Origin: Amorphochlora amoebiformis
Taxonomy: Eukaryota; Cercozoa; Chlorarachniophyceae
DNA length: 64,000 bases
Reading direction: 5' to 3'
NCBI GenBank assembly: GCA_054601695.1
Contig: BAAHQB010000072.1
Span: forward strand, 1-64,000
The position numbers and the translations under genes were made by a program. Positions 1 through 23,010 of this stretch are shown piece after piece. Position 1 is the stretch's first letter. Every line of letters starts with the position of its first letter. The notes under the pieces were generated by a model. That model was not told where the DNA came from and did not search any database. It was given only the letters and a program-made list of their open reading frames with translations.

Positions 1-139
1 CGTCCATCAACAGAGCGCCTAAAATATTTATGTAGAACTTCATGTGATTGCATACACGTATGTAGAAAAGAAATTTCCAATGGCAGCCAGGTGCAATTAC
101 TCTCGTACATATGTATATACGTAATACTAAACGTATTAC

Positions 140-170
<31 letters not shown>

Positions 171-216
171 TATGTACATACATATATATTTACATATATT
201 ATCTATAGATATCTAC

Positions 217-250
<34 letters not shown>

Positions 251-335
251 ATAATATATATATATATATATATGTATCTACATATATACATACATATATA
301 TATATATATACAGACATATATGTAAAAATTATTAT

Positions 336-372
<37 letters not shown>

Positions 373-439
373 GTGCGTGTGCTATGTATGCGTATGTATA
401 AATATATATCTCTCTCATTCGAATGCACGTGTATTTATC

Positions 440-514
<75 letters not shown>

Positions 515-702
515 TTATATATATATATGTGTGTGTATTATACATATATATATATATAATATATATAAATATATTATATAATAAACTGCCGAAATGAAAG
601 TACAAGGACAAGCACAGAAGGTTTATAAAAAATACCTGAGCTGAAGCTCGCGAATCGTGTTAAGAGGAGCTCAAGAAGAGTGGATTCGGCTTCTGACAGG
701 CT
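1..702 (-). CDS. Possible further exons beyond gene A (partial at window edge)
   Basis: Positions 636-702 (minus) form an exon-like block between CAG and a GTATTT donor, reading [20 protein letters not shown]. It leaves phase 1, and a 3' splice site at 19-21 opens a phase-compatible block at 1-18 (ALLMD) that runs off the window. The two could be an alternative 3' continuation of gene A via the 15-nt microexon 801-815, or exons of another minus-strand gene. No function can be assigned. Between them (19-635) the DNA is TA-rich repeat. Confidence 0.4.
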
Positions 703-746
703 CTGATGGGTCAGGGTAAATAAGGTTAGGGTTGCGGTAACTTTCG

Positions 747-3437
<2,691 letters not shown>

Positions 3438-3450
3438 TGATACGTTAACA

Positions 3451-3521
<71 letters not shown>

Positions 3522-3602
3522 AAATTAAATAATATACTTTTGTTAAGATATAATATTACATAAAAATGTAAAGCAAATAATATTTATGTATGCATAAATA
3601 TA

Positions 3603-3658
<56 letters not shown>

Positions 3659-3669
3659 TTATATTTATG

Positions 3670-3705
<36 letters not shown>

Positions 3706-4045
3706 CATATTTATAGAATATATATAAATATACACATATGTATATATATATATATATGTTATATATATATATATATGTATATGTGTATATATATGTGTGT
3801 ATATGTATATATATATATATACATGTATACACCTATATATATAAATGTATGTGTATTATATGTTATGTGGAATATGTAGATCATATTTATATGAACACCA
3901 ATATCAACACTATGTGCTACCCACTCACACATTGGGTATCATATAACAGCACTATCCAACCTGTATGCACAGTGGCTTGCTCACCGTCGCGAGTCCCGCG
4001 TGCATGCTTCGGTTAAGATAAAGTTTTGTCGAGACAATACAATGA

Positions 4046-4079
<34 letters not shown>

Positions 4080-4210
4080 ATACATATATATATATATGTA
4101 CATATATGCATATTCACAATTCGTAGAAAAGAGGTGATACTAAAGAAATATTTCTTTCGCTTCCGCGCATTACATAGATGATTAGAATATACATACCATC
4201 CATGCTCTTA

Positions 4211-4245
<35 letters not shown>

Positions 4246-4333
4246 TTATAAAACATATATATATATATATTGCACATATACATGTAATATATATATGCAC
4301 GTGTGTGTATATAAATGTATATATTTAAAAAAT

Positions 4334-4364
<31 letters not shown>

Positions 4365-4467
4365 AATATAAATGTGTGTATAATGTGTAATTAATGCAAT
4401 CTCTACTTTAAATTTGAGAATGCAATATCTACTCTAAATTTGTTTTAATAATACATATATATGTGTG

Positions 4468-4531
<64 letters not shown>

Positions 4532-4779
4532 TATTCACATATATATATATATATATATAATATAGATATATATATATATGTATTGTATAAATATATAAAT
4601 ATATATATATATATATAATATTATAACTGTATGTACAGAACATATAATATATATGTGTAAATAATATATATATATATATATGTATATATGTATAATATAT
4701 TATATGTATATATATTTATATATACATATGTATATATATGTATATATCGATATACATATATTTATTCATATGCATATAA

Positions 4780-4815
<36 letters not shown>

Positions 4816-4896
4816 ATTTTTTTTTTAACGCGATATATAATATTATATGATAAATACATACACATATATAAATGCACGTATAGTATAAATGTACAT

Positions 4897-4940
<44 letters not shown>

Positions 4941-4977
4941 TGTATAATATGTACTATATATATATTTATATAATATT

Positions 4978-5014
<37 letters not shown>

Positions 5015-5099
5015 GGTATCTAAATATATATATTTATATACACATATATATACATGTATAAACATATGTGTATATGTTTATAAACATAACATAATTATA

Positions 5100-5168
<69 letters not shown>

Positions 5169-5244
5169 GTGTGTACATAACACATACATACACACATATA
5201 CGTATAAATATATTTACATATATATATATATAGCTCTTTTACAC

Positions 5245-5296
<52 letters not shown>

Positions 5297-5482
5297 ATAT
5301 ATATATATATATGCATGTAATGTATATGTATGTATAATATATATATATATATATATATACATATCGTTATATATATATATATATATATATATACATAATG
5401 TGATATATATATATATATGTATGTATTATAATGGATGCAAAGATACAATATATTTTTCGGATAGTATAATATTTTGCACAAT
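3438..5482. other. Gene-free stretch between A and M
   Basis: Almost all TA repeat. Mixed-composition islands at about 3885-4040 and 4112-4195 show no exon that can be joined to a neighbour. The minus-strand island 3210-3374 next to gene A's first exon is open in one frame (an 89-codon minus frame including YRAFPGIHYNTISSDL) but was not used. Confidence 0.5.
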
Positions 5483-5978
5483 CTACCCGCCTCTCTCCCC
5501 AACGGCTATGCTCTCGGTATTCGACAGGCGGTCGAGCGACGCCAAAATAATCACTGACGCAAGCTCGGCAGAAACCCTGAAACGTAAGAGGCAAGGCGTC
5601 AAAATTCCAAGCTGCGACTGAGCAACCTCGTAGACATGTAAGAAACCCTTAAACCACCACCCAAACAAAGCTCGAAAATAATTGAACATGTTTTGAGGCT
5701 AACTCGCCTTTGGTTTTTTTTCGACTTGCGGTCGGATGGGTGGTCTGGCGATACAACCGGACTTCCGAAGCGTTCAATGGCGTCTTCTGGAGTGAACGTC
5801 AGGGGCCTCTCAACCTGTATCATTTGAATGTGAATTGTAAATTTCGCTACCAAAACTCGCCACACAGTAACTAACGGGTGGAAAGTTTAAAATGGGTTTT
5901 TACGATTTCAAGGTCCTGTTCTTCCCAAGGCTCCTCCTCTTCCTTTATCTCGATCCTATTTTGAAACAGCAAACCCAT
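5483..5978 (-). CDS. Gene M: small unrecognised protein, 3 exons
   Basis: Exons 5904-5978 (ATG), 5708-5814, 5483-5576 (TAG). The product is 91 residues: an acidic N-terminus ([17 protein letters not shown]), a middle [17 protein letters not shown] followed by a lysine/arginine run, and a hydrophobic stretch [15 protein letters not shown] near the end. The second intron needs a GC donor (CAAAG|GCGAGT) to keep this frame. With the adjacent GT donor, exon 2 would run to 5704 and exon 3 would be read in another frame without an early stop. An acceptor-like AATAG precedes the ATG, so 5978 could also be an internal exon edge. No family recognised. Confidence 0.48.
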
Positions 5979-6123
5979 CTATTATCGTCGGAAGGTTCGT
6001 ACGGATAGCTACAATATTGATGGTTGGTCACTGAGGAAGAGAGTCCCTGAACAAAGTAGAAAAAGTAGGGCAAGGCTCTTCTACATATCCCCTCTCTACA
6101 CTAAGCTGTTCTAGATACGCACC

Positions 6124-6272
6124 TTAGGGCTGAGGATTGAAATCCGCTGAAGTCCATGGCTCCTCGAACTTGGGGTTTAAATTTTACCCCGTCCTCGCTT
6201 GCATGTAGGACCTAACTCATAAAAAATGTATCGTGTGTATATCATATGTAACTAAATATAAATATATGTATG

Positions 6273-6304
<32 letters not shown>

Positions 6305-6682
6305 TCAATACATGTATGTTTATAAATATATATATATATATGTGTATATATATATATATATATCATACATATAAGTAAATATTACACATGTGTATGCATA
6401 TTAGCTGAATACAATACACAATCAAAATATTACACACCGTCTTTGCATGATGGTGAGACACGACATACGATGACACTTCCTCCTGCTGTTAGGTAACACG
6501 TAAACAGTAGAGAAATAAATAAATTCAAATTCTTGTAAGTAGAAAACTACAAACTATCCCATTAATTGTCTTCTATACAACCAAATATTTCTGTACTACC
6601 TCGTCGCCTACACCCAAAATAAGTGAGTCTACAAGACCGTTGTCCGAGCTCTGGGGATTGAGTATCCAAGATTCCAACAGGC
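6124..6682 (-). CDS. Gene L: 3' exons of an unrecognised gene
   Basis: Exons 6600-6682 (LLESWILNPQSSDNGLVDSL, phase 1 entry, GAG|GTAGTA donor), 6438-6485 (QEEVSSYVVSHHHAKT) and 6124-6168 (FEEPWTSADFNPQP then TAA) join in frame. The 5' exon was not found; 6683-7612 is mostly TA repeat plus a (TTA)n run. A second reading of the last block (ending SILSPK at a GTGCGT donor) would join gene M but needs an entry phase that exon 6438-6485 does not supply. Gene M follows on the same strand about 145 bp downstream, so L and M may be one gene read imperfectly here. Confidence 0.42.
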
Positions 6683-6766
6683 CTTTATAGAAATGTGTAC
6701 ATGTATACATTTATAGATACATACATATATATATAACATATATATATATACATATATATATATTTA

Positions 6767-6813
<47 letters not shown>

Positions 6814-7145
6814 ATACATACATATATATACTTCCATTCAAATACATTAAATATATATATATATATTTATATATACACATAAATAATATATATATAAATA
6901 TATATATATAATATATTATATAATAATATACATTATGTGTGTAACATATATTAGATATGCATATAAGCTACATATATATATAGATATATATATATTATAT
7001 ATATATATATATATAAATGTATATATATATATAAATACATATATGTGTGTGTATGTAATGTGTGTGTGTTTTTTTGTGTACGTACACGTGCGCACATCAC
7101 ATGTTCAACTCCATATTTTACATTTATGCATATGCATGATTCAAA

Positions 7146-7211
<66 letters not shown>

Positions 7212-7612
7212 TCTATGTTATACAAAAATATATATCATACCTGTATATAATAGTATACACTTAACAATATTTTATAAACTACGTTCAATGTAAATAATAC
7301 TTTGTCAGATTATGTTATATTGTATTGATATATACATATATAATACATATATATATATACATAATATGTTATATATATATACACATATACATATGTAAAT
7401 ATATGAGTATATACACATATGTATATACATATATATATACATATATAAATAAATAATATATAGGTATGTATTGCTAACGAAGCTGTCAAGTTGTGGTGCA
7501 GTAGGTGGCTGACTAGGTTGTAGTCCGTTTGGATTTATCCACACAAATTTGACTTATTCGTGGAATATAATTGCGTGCGCATCTAAGAATTCGAGAATAT
7601 TCGGTGAACTAT
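6683..7612. other. Stretch between genes L and B
   Basis: TA repeat, the (TTA)n run at 7147-7207, and an island from about 7480 to 7612 with an open minus-strand frame (LQPSQPPTAPQLDSF) that might be the missing first part of gene L but does not match its entry phase. Confidence 0.45.
7147..7207. repeat. (TTA)n microsatellite
   Basis: About 20 TTA units. A second run is at about 13465-13502 and a shorter mixed one at 968-1010. Confidence 0.95.
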
Positions 7613-11459
<3,847 letters not shown>

Positions 11460-11485
11460 GTATTTATACAAAATAGTAAAATATA

Positions 11486-11528
<43 letters not shown>

Positions 11529-11654
11529 TTGTATATATATATAAATATAATATATATACATATACATATGTATATATAATATATAAATTTGTGTATATAT
11601 AAATATACATACATACATACATACATATTAATATATATATATATAATATATATT

Positions 11655-11690
<36 letters not shown>

Positions 11691-11851
11691 TTTATAAATA
11701 TATATATATATAGAAATATAATATGTTTATATATATATATATAAGGATGTATGTATGTACAATATATATGTACATATGTGTATTTGTATTCGATAATAAT
11801 TTTGTTAAATAAATTTATGTATGAACATACATACATTTGGATGTTTTATAT

Positions 11852-11882
<31 letters not shown>

Positions 11883-11885
11883 GTG

Positions 11886-11940
<55 letters not shown>

Positions 11941-12113
11941 CATATGTATATAGATATATATATGTATATATATTATATATTATAAATATATAATATATAT
12001 ATATATGTAAAAATATTACATATATACATATATATATATATATAAAATATGTTCTATATATATATATATTATATATACATATATACATGTAAAATATAGG
12101 TAAATAAGTATAT

Positions 12114-12146
<33 letters not shown>

Positions 12147-12371
12147 CATATACATATATATATTATATATATATAATATATATGCACATAATCTATATAT
12201 TATACATTATATTTACTTGTATATCTATATACGTGAATATATTATGCAAATGATATAATCATATGAACATATATTTACACACACATATCTATGTGTGAGT
12301 AAATCGTTTAATTAGAATTCATATTTGTGTATATATTTAGATGTATACATTAATATATGTAGAATAAATTA
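11460..12371. other. Spacer between genes B and C
   Basis: TA-rich repeat throughout (11460-12250), then mixed AT-rich sequence that should hold the 3' untranslated end of gene C. No coding signal seen. Confidence 0.6.
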
Positions 12372-12590
12372 CTAGCGTGAGAGTATCACCAGCTCGTTTA
12401 TTAAGAAGGTTTCCACAAGACTCATGAGCTCCCCAACAGATCCCTAAAAAACGATGAGCACGTAAGCATACACGCTATATATTGTATGTGCAAATATATG
12501 TTATTACAAATATACATTGTATGTTATTGTATAATATGACATACTAAATGTCAAACCTTCATAAGATGTTAAATATTTTAAATACATGTA

Positions 12591-12633
<43 letters not shown>

Positions 12634-13180
12634 ATATAATATAATTTATATATATATATATATATGTATACATAATATGTATGTATAACTATGTATATTT
12701 AGATGTATATATTTTGTGGTGTGTTTTTGTATATATAACTGAACATAAATATTCACCAAAAATATGTTTAGTATGCACCGTGGCCAGAGAAAGTCGGAAG
12801 AGTACTTGGGTTGCGAGGTCCCGAAGCTCTCTTGAAACATCAAGACCCTATCAAACACAATTCTGATTTGAAGGGGTGAGAGAAGAGAGGAATAAGGTGA
12901 GCGGAGTGTGAGAAGATGGAAGCAAGAGGGGGGAAGGAATTCCCTTTCCCTAACTTCCACGCCCAAGTTTTTCTGTCTCCCTATCTTTCCCCTCTCCTCC
13001 TCTATGAAGTGTAGAATAGAGCATAAGTGATTTCCGTACAGATGGTTTCAAGAGACAACCTTAGATTTGGGATTGCCAGGAACGCAGAGAATGAGAGCTA
13101 CGATGAACGAGTACACACCCTCGAAGCACTTGAATACAGGAGACTTGGAAAGGGTCCTGGAGGATAAATGTTATATGTTA

Positions 13181-13221
<41 letters not shown>

Positions 13222-13230
13222 TATATTATG

Positions 13231-13261
<31 letters not shown>

Positions 13262-13310
13262 GTGTATACTGTATACACACATATATATACACATGTATAT
13301 TTATATATTA

Positions 13311-13354
<44 letters not shown>

Positions 13355-13366
13355 CTATATATTTTT

Positions 13367-13425
<59 letters not shown>

Positions 13426-13461
13426 TATATATATATAAATTTATATTATAATTATTATTAA

Positions 13462-13506
<45 letters not shown>

Positions 13507-15080
13507 CACAAAATATAACAATTCACGCAAACATTTACCATACATACATTTATTATTCCACTTATACATACAAATATAATATTACATAAATAAATACATA
13601 TGTATAATACAATATATATATATATATAAAGATAAAATACGTATATATACATATATATATATATATGTATATGTATGTATATATATGCCCAAATCTATAT
13701 ATATATATATGTGTGTGTGTGTGAGTGTGTGTATTGCATCTGACAAACGATGTTATTACAAGTATGGCATCTCCTTGAGCATCATATCCATCATGTCCAG
13801 GACGTCCTAATTATTTCAGAGGATACAAATAAATCAGTTATGAATCAACACGTTAAGACGACCTCTTCACTGCACCAACATGCACACTTACGATCCCTCT
13901 AAGTTCTATTGCAACACCTAGCGTAAGACCTCAACATAAAACTCATAATGCTTGGTACTCATCCGCTTAATCAGCTTGACGGTTCGCAAGAACGTGTGCG
14001 TCGCCATCCGGATCGCGATCTTGGATCCAACCGATAGGCGTGTGCGACTATCGTCGAGGCTGTTAAGCAGTTCCTTCATCGTGTTCCGTTTGTTGATGGT
14101 TACTCGCTTAGTTTCCCGACGAATCGCCTCAAAGATCTCACGCAGAGCAAATTGTTGCTTAGCAAGGAGGTTGGAAAAGTGTCGAACGTCTGGATCAGCG
14201 TCGCTAAGATTCGTAATGTCATTCATACTGTTGGTAGACCAACGCTTGTCGAGGCTGCTGCGTATCTTCTCTGTCTCCTTTGCCTGAGGTTGATTTGTCT
14301 GACGATATTTCACCGGTTGCTACCATTGATTCCCCGAGCCCGAGAGAAAATTTAGTACCGAAAACATGGATCCTGGAAAGTCCGGCAAAGGCGAGTATTC
14401 CGGGGGTTCATGCTTAAACTTCACGGCAATCTTGTTTATCGCACTGGAGATACACAATATTTAGGCTGCATCCGTCGCAGAATTGAGTTACCTTCTATCG
14501 AAGAAGTCCTGGTCGAGAGCTGTAAGCTTCTGATCGAAGTAATCATGAGGCGTAACGTTCCCCAGATGCGAACTTCGCACCCCCATGAAGGCAACCGATG
14601 CCCGAAGATATCGGCCGGAAATGTCTCTAAGACGAGACGTGTCGCTTCGTTTGCGGTGACATTCTTCTGTGTCACTTGCTTCAGCTGACCGATGATGATC
14701 GGTGACAAATTTATACCCGGTATCGAGATATGTGACAGGTGTAGAATATCACGGCATATCACAGGCGCTGGTTAGATGTTCAAACTGTGTCACACAGAGT
14801 GACGCGTGACATGGATCCTATGTCACGATATTGTCATCACGTCTCAAAATCGGGTTGGTTTTCGGTATTTCTGCCCAAGCTAGACCCCTCTGTCGAGACA
14901 CAATGGGCGGGCGGTGCTGTGGAACGGATGAGCGTAAACAGAAGCGGCCTGCGGTGAAATTTTATTCCCCCACGATGTATATGATCTGTTTGGGTGATCC
15001 CTTACACTTGATATTCTTTTTTTCCTATTTTTCGGCTTTGTTTGCCAGAAATTGGGGGAATTTAAGGAAGATCTGAGCAT
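12372..15080 (-). CDS. Gene C: unrecognised protein with possible organelle-targeting N-terminus
   Basis: Exons 15006-15080 (ATG, donor GTAAGG), 14886-14948, 14574-14684, 14492-14529, 14359-14443, 13930-14298, 13756-13806. Read that way the protein is 263 residues, ending [10 protein letters not shown] and TAA. The last codons also contain a donor (TT|GTAATA, exon end 13760) that joins in phase to 13060-13156, 12955-12980, 12757-12862 and 12372-12443 (ending [10 protein letters not shown] and TAG), giving 362 residues. The four downstream exons have no start of their own, which favours the longer form. The N-terminus ([13 protein letters not shown] then a K/R cluster, no acid residues in the first 25) resembles a mitochondrial or plastid targeting peptide. 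The 369-nt exon is long for this window and helical ([20 protein letters not shown]). Several introns are unusually short here (about 44-60 nt). No family recognised. Confidence 0.72.
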
Positions 15081-15843
<763 letters not shown>

Positions 15844-16041
15844 AAGACTTCTCAGTCCACGTGACAAGGGAAAGGTATATCACCCGTGTAATATACCTAT
15901 TAATATATCTATATGTCTACGTATATCTAATATATATATATATATATACATGTATACACATATACATATATATATATATATATGTATGTATATGTATACA
16001 CGATATATACATTGATGTATACATATATATAAATTTGCATA

Positions 16042-16073
<32 letters not shown>

Positions 16074-16101
16074 CATAGAATATATTCATTGTAGATACAT
16101 C

Positions 16102-16140
<39 letters not shown>

Positions 16141-16378
16141 ACTTTGTGCATATACACATATACATAAAAATATACAAACAACCTCAAATCTAATCCACAA
16201 CCCTAACCCTAACCCTAACCCTAACTCTAACCCGAACTATTTCAATGGTCCTCGGACTAAGACATGCTGAATAATCTGATCCTAACCCTAACTAATCCTA
16301 ACCCTAACCCTAACCCTAACCCTAACCCTAACTGAGTCAGTATCTCTTTTTAACCCAACCATCTCTTATATATTATAC

Positions 16379-16468
<90 letters not shown>

Positions 16469-16983
16469 ATATATATATATATATATATATAATAGATATG
16501 TAAACTATATTACATACATATATATATATATACTCTCATCGCTAACCCAAACCCTAACGCTAACCTAACCCAAGCTCTGACCCAAGAATCTCCACCAACG
16601 TAAACCGAACAACACAACACTACCCCTGACCCTGACTCTACCCCTAACCCTAACCCTAACCCTAACCCTAACCCTAACCCTAACCCGAACCTTGATCGCG
16701 TGAATGGTCCTCGCACTAAGATGTGCTGAATTATCATATCCTAACCCTAACCCTAATCCTATAGCCCCACTCTGTGGAGGAGTCAATGGTCCTCGGACTA
16801 CGAGATGAATAATCCGATCCTAACTCTAATCTTAAGCCTAATCTTAGATATGACATCCCGAGGATAAGTGACGTTATGGGTAAGGATTGGAAAGATATTC
16901 TTAACGCATTCATGATAATAGCTTCCTCTGCGGAGTACCTTTCTCAGTAAGTTTTGTTTGAATTATGTGTATGTTTATATATT

Positions 16984-17038
<55 letters not shown>

Positions 17039-17046
17039 TTGTATGT

Positions 17047-17088
<42 letters not shown>

Positions 17089-17180
17089 AATGATGTCGAT
17101 ATATATGTGTGTATTTAGTATCCAAAAACATATCTAGATGGATATATATATATATGACAGTGTGTGGTTAACGTTTATAT

Positions 17181-17229
<49 letters not shown>

Positions 17230-17319
17230 AGATGTAATGCTATAAAGATGTAACGCATACATACAAGTGTATACATATATTATATACATGCATAATTGCG
17301 CATATATATATATATATAT

Positions 17320-17370
<51 letters not shown>

Positions 17371-17399
17371 CATACACATAACATATAATATACATTTAC

Positions 17400-17435
<36 letters not shown>

Positions 17436-17700
17436 ATATTACATACATATTTTTTTATACATATAAATACACATGCATATATTATACATACATTTGTATT
17501 GTATGTACATATATGTATATATATATATACATATAATATTATACAATATATACAGATATATATATATATATATAATTATTATATAATATAATATGTATAT
17601 ATATATTTATATATATATAAATATATATCAGGGGAACTCGCAAGTGGATTAGTGCACACTTCGCCCTTCATGGAGTACCGAGGTATAATATATATACATA

Positions 17701-17763
<63 letters not shown>

Positions 17764-17843
17764 ATATCTATATGTACACATATACACACATATATATACA
17801 TATATATATATATATATGTGTGTACATAGATACATATATATAT

Positions 17844-17887
<44 letters not shown>

Positions 17888-17891
17888 ACAC

Positions 17892-17962
<71 letters not shown>

Positions 17963-18018
17963 AAATTCTTATGATCACCTAATGTTCACTTGCATGTTTA
18001 CATTGTACACATATTAAC

Positions 18019-18053
<35 letters not shown>

Positions 18054-18383
18054 AGTATATTTAGAAGGTTTAATGTATATATGTATATTTGCATTCATAC
18101 CACGTACACATATATACATATGTGTATACCTATAATAGATATGTATGTTTATATATATAATATATATATATATATGTGAATACTTATTCATACATATACA
18201 GACCTATGCAATATATATATATATATATGTACATATGTATATATATTATATTACATACCTATCTAATAAACTCTCACGTGCACAAATATCCATTTACATA
18301 TTCAATTTATGTATATATATATACATATATATATATAATACATACATATATACATACACATTCATATTCAATATTAAGAGTAT

Positions 18384-18414
<31 letters not shown>

Positions 18415-18481
18415 ATAGGGAGCATCTTAAAATTATTCGCGAATTTGAGATTAAAAAGTGGACTCCGCCTGAAATGGTATA

Positions 18482-18530
<49 letters not shown>

Positions 18531-18860
18531 ATATATAAAAATATATATATATATATTGAGTATGGATGTATATATATACATATAGATACGTATATATATA
18601 TTATATACATATATATATGTATATGAATATGCTTAGATATACCTGCATCTTTAGGACATATATTCATATGAATACCCATGGTATATATGAGTGTATATAT
18701 TACAAGTATATATATATACATATATATATGTATATATATATATACATATGTAAATAAATATAGATATGTGTTTTATAGATATGTATGTATTCAGTATATT
18801 TAATATTATGTATACTACAGACATAATATTTAAGTAAATTTATATATGTGTATACACACG

Positions 18861-18894
<34 letters not shown>

Positions 18895-19257
18895 CATTAT
18901 ATACTAAATACATGAATATATATATATATATACTAATATATGTGTATCTACATTTGTACATGTATATGTATATATATTATATATATATATATATATATAT
19001 CATATTCCTACCTTTGATAATCAGACTCAGCTGCTCGCAGAAGCACACGTGCAAAAGATGAAAATGGTAAAAAAAACACACACACACACACACACAATAT
19101 CTCCTCATCACCCCATACGCATATCTGTAATACTACGCCACCTAACCATATAATGCTCCATCACTTAACCAATCTACTACGTCGCCTAAGCGCGTAATGC
19201 TACGTCACTTAAGCGCATAATACTACGTCACTTACGTGGATAATACTCCGTTACTTA

Positions 19258-19296
<39 letters not shown>

Positions 19297-19569
19297 TGTA
19301 GCGAGACAGAGATCGAGATAGAGAGGAGAGAGGCGGAGAGGAGAGAGCGAGAGAGAGACAGAGAGAAAGAGAGACAAAGAGACAGAGAGAGACAGAGCTA
19401 GAGAGGGAGCGATACAGAGATAGAGACAGAGAGAGCGAAAAGATAGGCAGAGAGAGAGAGACAGCGAGATAGAGAGAGAGAGAGAGAGGGAGCGATACAG
19501 AGATAGAGACAGAGAGAGCGCAAAGATAGGCACAGAGAGAGAGAGAGAGAGCTAGAGAGGGAGCGATAG

Positions 19570-19607
<38 letters not shown>

Positions 19608-20296
19608 TAGGGATAGAGAGGAGATAAAGAGAGAGACAGAGAGAGACAGAGCTAGAGGGGGAGAGATATAGAGATAGAGATAGAGATAGAGAGGGAAAGA
19701 TAGACAGGGAGAGAGAGAGAGAGAGAGAGAGAAAGAAAGCTAGAGATAGAGATAGAGAGCGAAAAGATAGGGAGAGAAAGGGAGAGAGAGAGAGTGAGAA
19801 AGAGAGAGAGATAGAGCTAGAGAGGGAGCGATACAGAGATAGAGATAGAGATAGAGAGCGAAAAGATAGGCAGAGAGAGAGAGAGAAAGAGAGAGAGCTG
19901 GAGAGGGAGTGATACAGAGATAGAGCTAGAGAGCGAAAAGATAGGCAGAGAGAGTGAGAGAGTGAGAGAGAGAGAGAGAGAGATACAGAGATATAGAAAG
20001 AGATAGAGATAGAGAGCGAAAAGATAGGCAGAGAGAGGGAGAGAGAGAGAGAGAGAGAGAGGGAGCGATACAGAGATAGAGCTAGAGAGCGAAAAGATAG
20101 GCAGAGAGAGAGACAGAGAGAGAGACAGAGAGACAGAGAGAGAGAGAGCTAGAAAGGGAGCGATAGCAGAGAGAGAGAGTGAGAGAGAGATTATGAGGCG
20201 GACGTGTTTAACGGATATGATGTGTTGTGTTTGAGCAGTTTCTAGTGTACATTTATTTCAAGATGGAACAAGTATGTATAGATTGCTAACTATGTG

Positions 20297-20383
<87 letters not shown>

Positions 20384-20643
20384 ATATATATATATAATAC
20401 ATTCATATCTATATGTACTTGTATTCATAGATATTTCTATATTATATATATATATATATAATATATATATATATATGTATATATGTATATGTGTATGTGT
20501 GTGTATAACATGTGCGTATGTGTGTATATATTTCTGTACGTATATGTTTTATTTATATTGTGTTATTCACGAATATGTTCGTATATATATGCACATATAC
20601 GTATATCTATATATGTGTATATGTATAAATATGTATGTATGCC

Positions 20644-20692
<49 letters not shown>

Positions 20693-21529
20693 GTATATGC
20701 ACTTATGTATATAAATACACAGGCACCTACAACCTTTTAAAAACAAAAAAAATGAAACTATGAAAATGCACACATTTACAAACATATATATAATCTACAA
20801 TATATATATATATATATAAATATAATATATATATATATATATATATGTTATACAAGGAAACAAAGAATGACCCAACCGGTTCCAGTATGCCTTTAGAGAT
20901 ATTTGAGGTATACTATACATATATACACATATACATATATATATATATATATTTAGTACATATATATATGTGTGTGTATATAAATATACATATATATACA
21001 TGCACATAGTTGTACCAGCGTAAAAGTAAATGTATATTTGCATATGTGAACCAATAGATACATAATGTAAATATATATATATCTATATATATATACATAT
21101 ATATGTATATGTATGTACATATATATACACATATACATATACACATATATATTTATAATATATATACTTTATACACATATCTATATTCATATATTATATA
21201 CAATATATATATATATATATATATCCTATTTATGGATTATTTGTGGGTATATATTCGATATTAATAGGTATGTGTACATACATAGCGGTTTCACAGATTA
21301 TGACGAATCAGAAACAAAATTAAATATACATAAAAACATATAATACATATACATATAGTATGTAAATACATGTATAATACATATATATACATATATATAC
21401 ATATATATATATATAGGAATTGGGTGTGGAGGCGGAGATGATAACTAAGATACATACCCTCATTGACCATGAACTGTAATAAATATATATATATATATAT
21501 ATATATACAATATAATATAATATAATATA

Positions 21530-21574
<45 letters not shown>

Positions 21575-21867
21575 ATATATATATATATATATATTTATTT
21601 GAGAAAAATATATATATAATATGTATATATATATATATAATATATATATATATATAAATATATATATATATAAAGTATATATATATATGTGTGTGTGGAA
21701 AAGATACACACATATAAAAGTATGTATACTCGTATATATGTATATATGTCAAATATATACATGTATATTTATATATTTACATATATATATATATACACAT
21801 ATATATATATATATGTGAACATATAATACATCAAATTGCATACATATGCACATGCATATACTTATGA

Positions 21868-21902
<35 letters not shown>

Positions 21903-22114
21903 CCTAAAATATACATGTTTATACCAATAAATGTATGCATATATTGCATATGTAACCTGTCATAAATGTATTCACATAGCAAGTAATATGTACATAATAT
22001 TATATATATACATATATATATATGTATATATATATATGTATGTGCATATATATGTTAATTTTTACATACTAAATGTACCTACGTGTATATCTATTATGTG
22101 TATATATATATGAA

Positions 22115-22158
<44 letters not shown>

Positions 22159-22235
22159 TTATATATATATATATATAGTGGGATAGGTTGGGAAAGGGAG
22201 GGTGAGAAGACGGAGAGCGTATGTAAATATGTATG

Positions 22236-22289
<54 letters not shown>

Positions 22290-22315
22290 TTATATATATG
22301 CATTTAAATATTTAT

Positions 22316-22347
<32 letters not shown>

Positions 22348-22517
22348 AACACGATATTCTTTTTGTTTTAACATGATGCATACTTGCACTTTATTTTTTA
22401 TGACTTTTTAACTTATGAATATATATATATATATATATATATATGTATACATATATATATATATATATATTTATATATTTGTATATATATAATATTTACA
22501 ATATGAAGTATCATAAT

Positions 22518-22568
<51 letters not shown>

Positions 22569-22646
22569 TCCATGCAGATTTAACAAGAAAGAGAGAGTTC
22601 ATCTCCTCTTTCCAGACAGTGAAAAGGTACATTATCTACAAACATG

Positions 22647-22683
<37 letters not shown>

Positions 22684-22860
22684 ATGTACATATATATATA
22701 TATATATTATATGTATGTGTATTTATATCATATCATATGTTTAAATATGTATTTGCATTGTGTATATGAATGCAATTAATATATATATATATATATGAGA
22801 TTATCTACGTCTACAATATTGCACGGATATTTATACAAATATATATTCTCTCGAGACTCT

Positions 22861-22901
<41 letters not shown>

Positions 22902-22971
22902 AATATATATATATATATATAATATATATATAATATATCTGATGTATATTTATATATTTATATTATAATAC

Positions 22972-23010
<39 letters not shown>

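Noticed and set aside
91-597. Many Tyr-Ile-rich open frames (for example 91-597, 8977-9510, 10575-10991, 35800-36243)
   Set aside because: They are translations of interrupted (TA)n on both strands with no codon structure or domain; (TA)n lacks TAA/TAG in the TAT-ATA frame, so frames stay open by composition.
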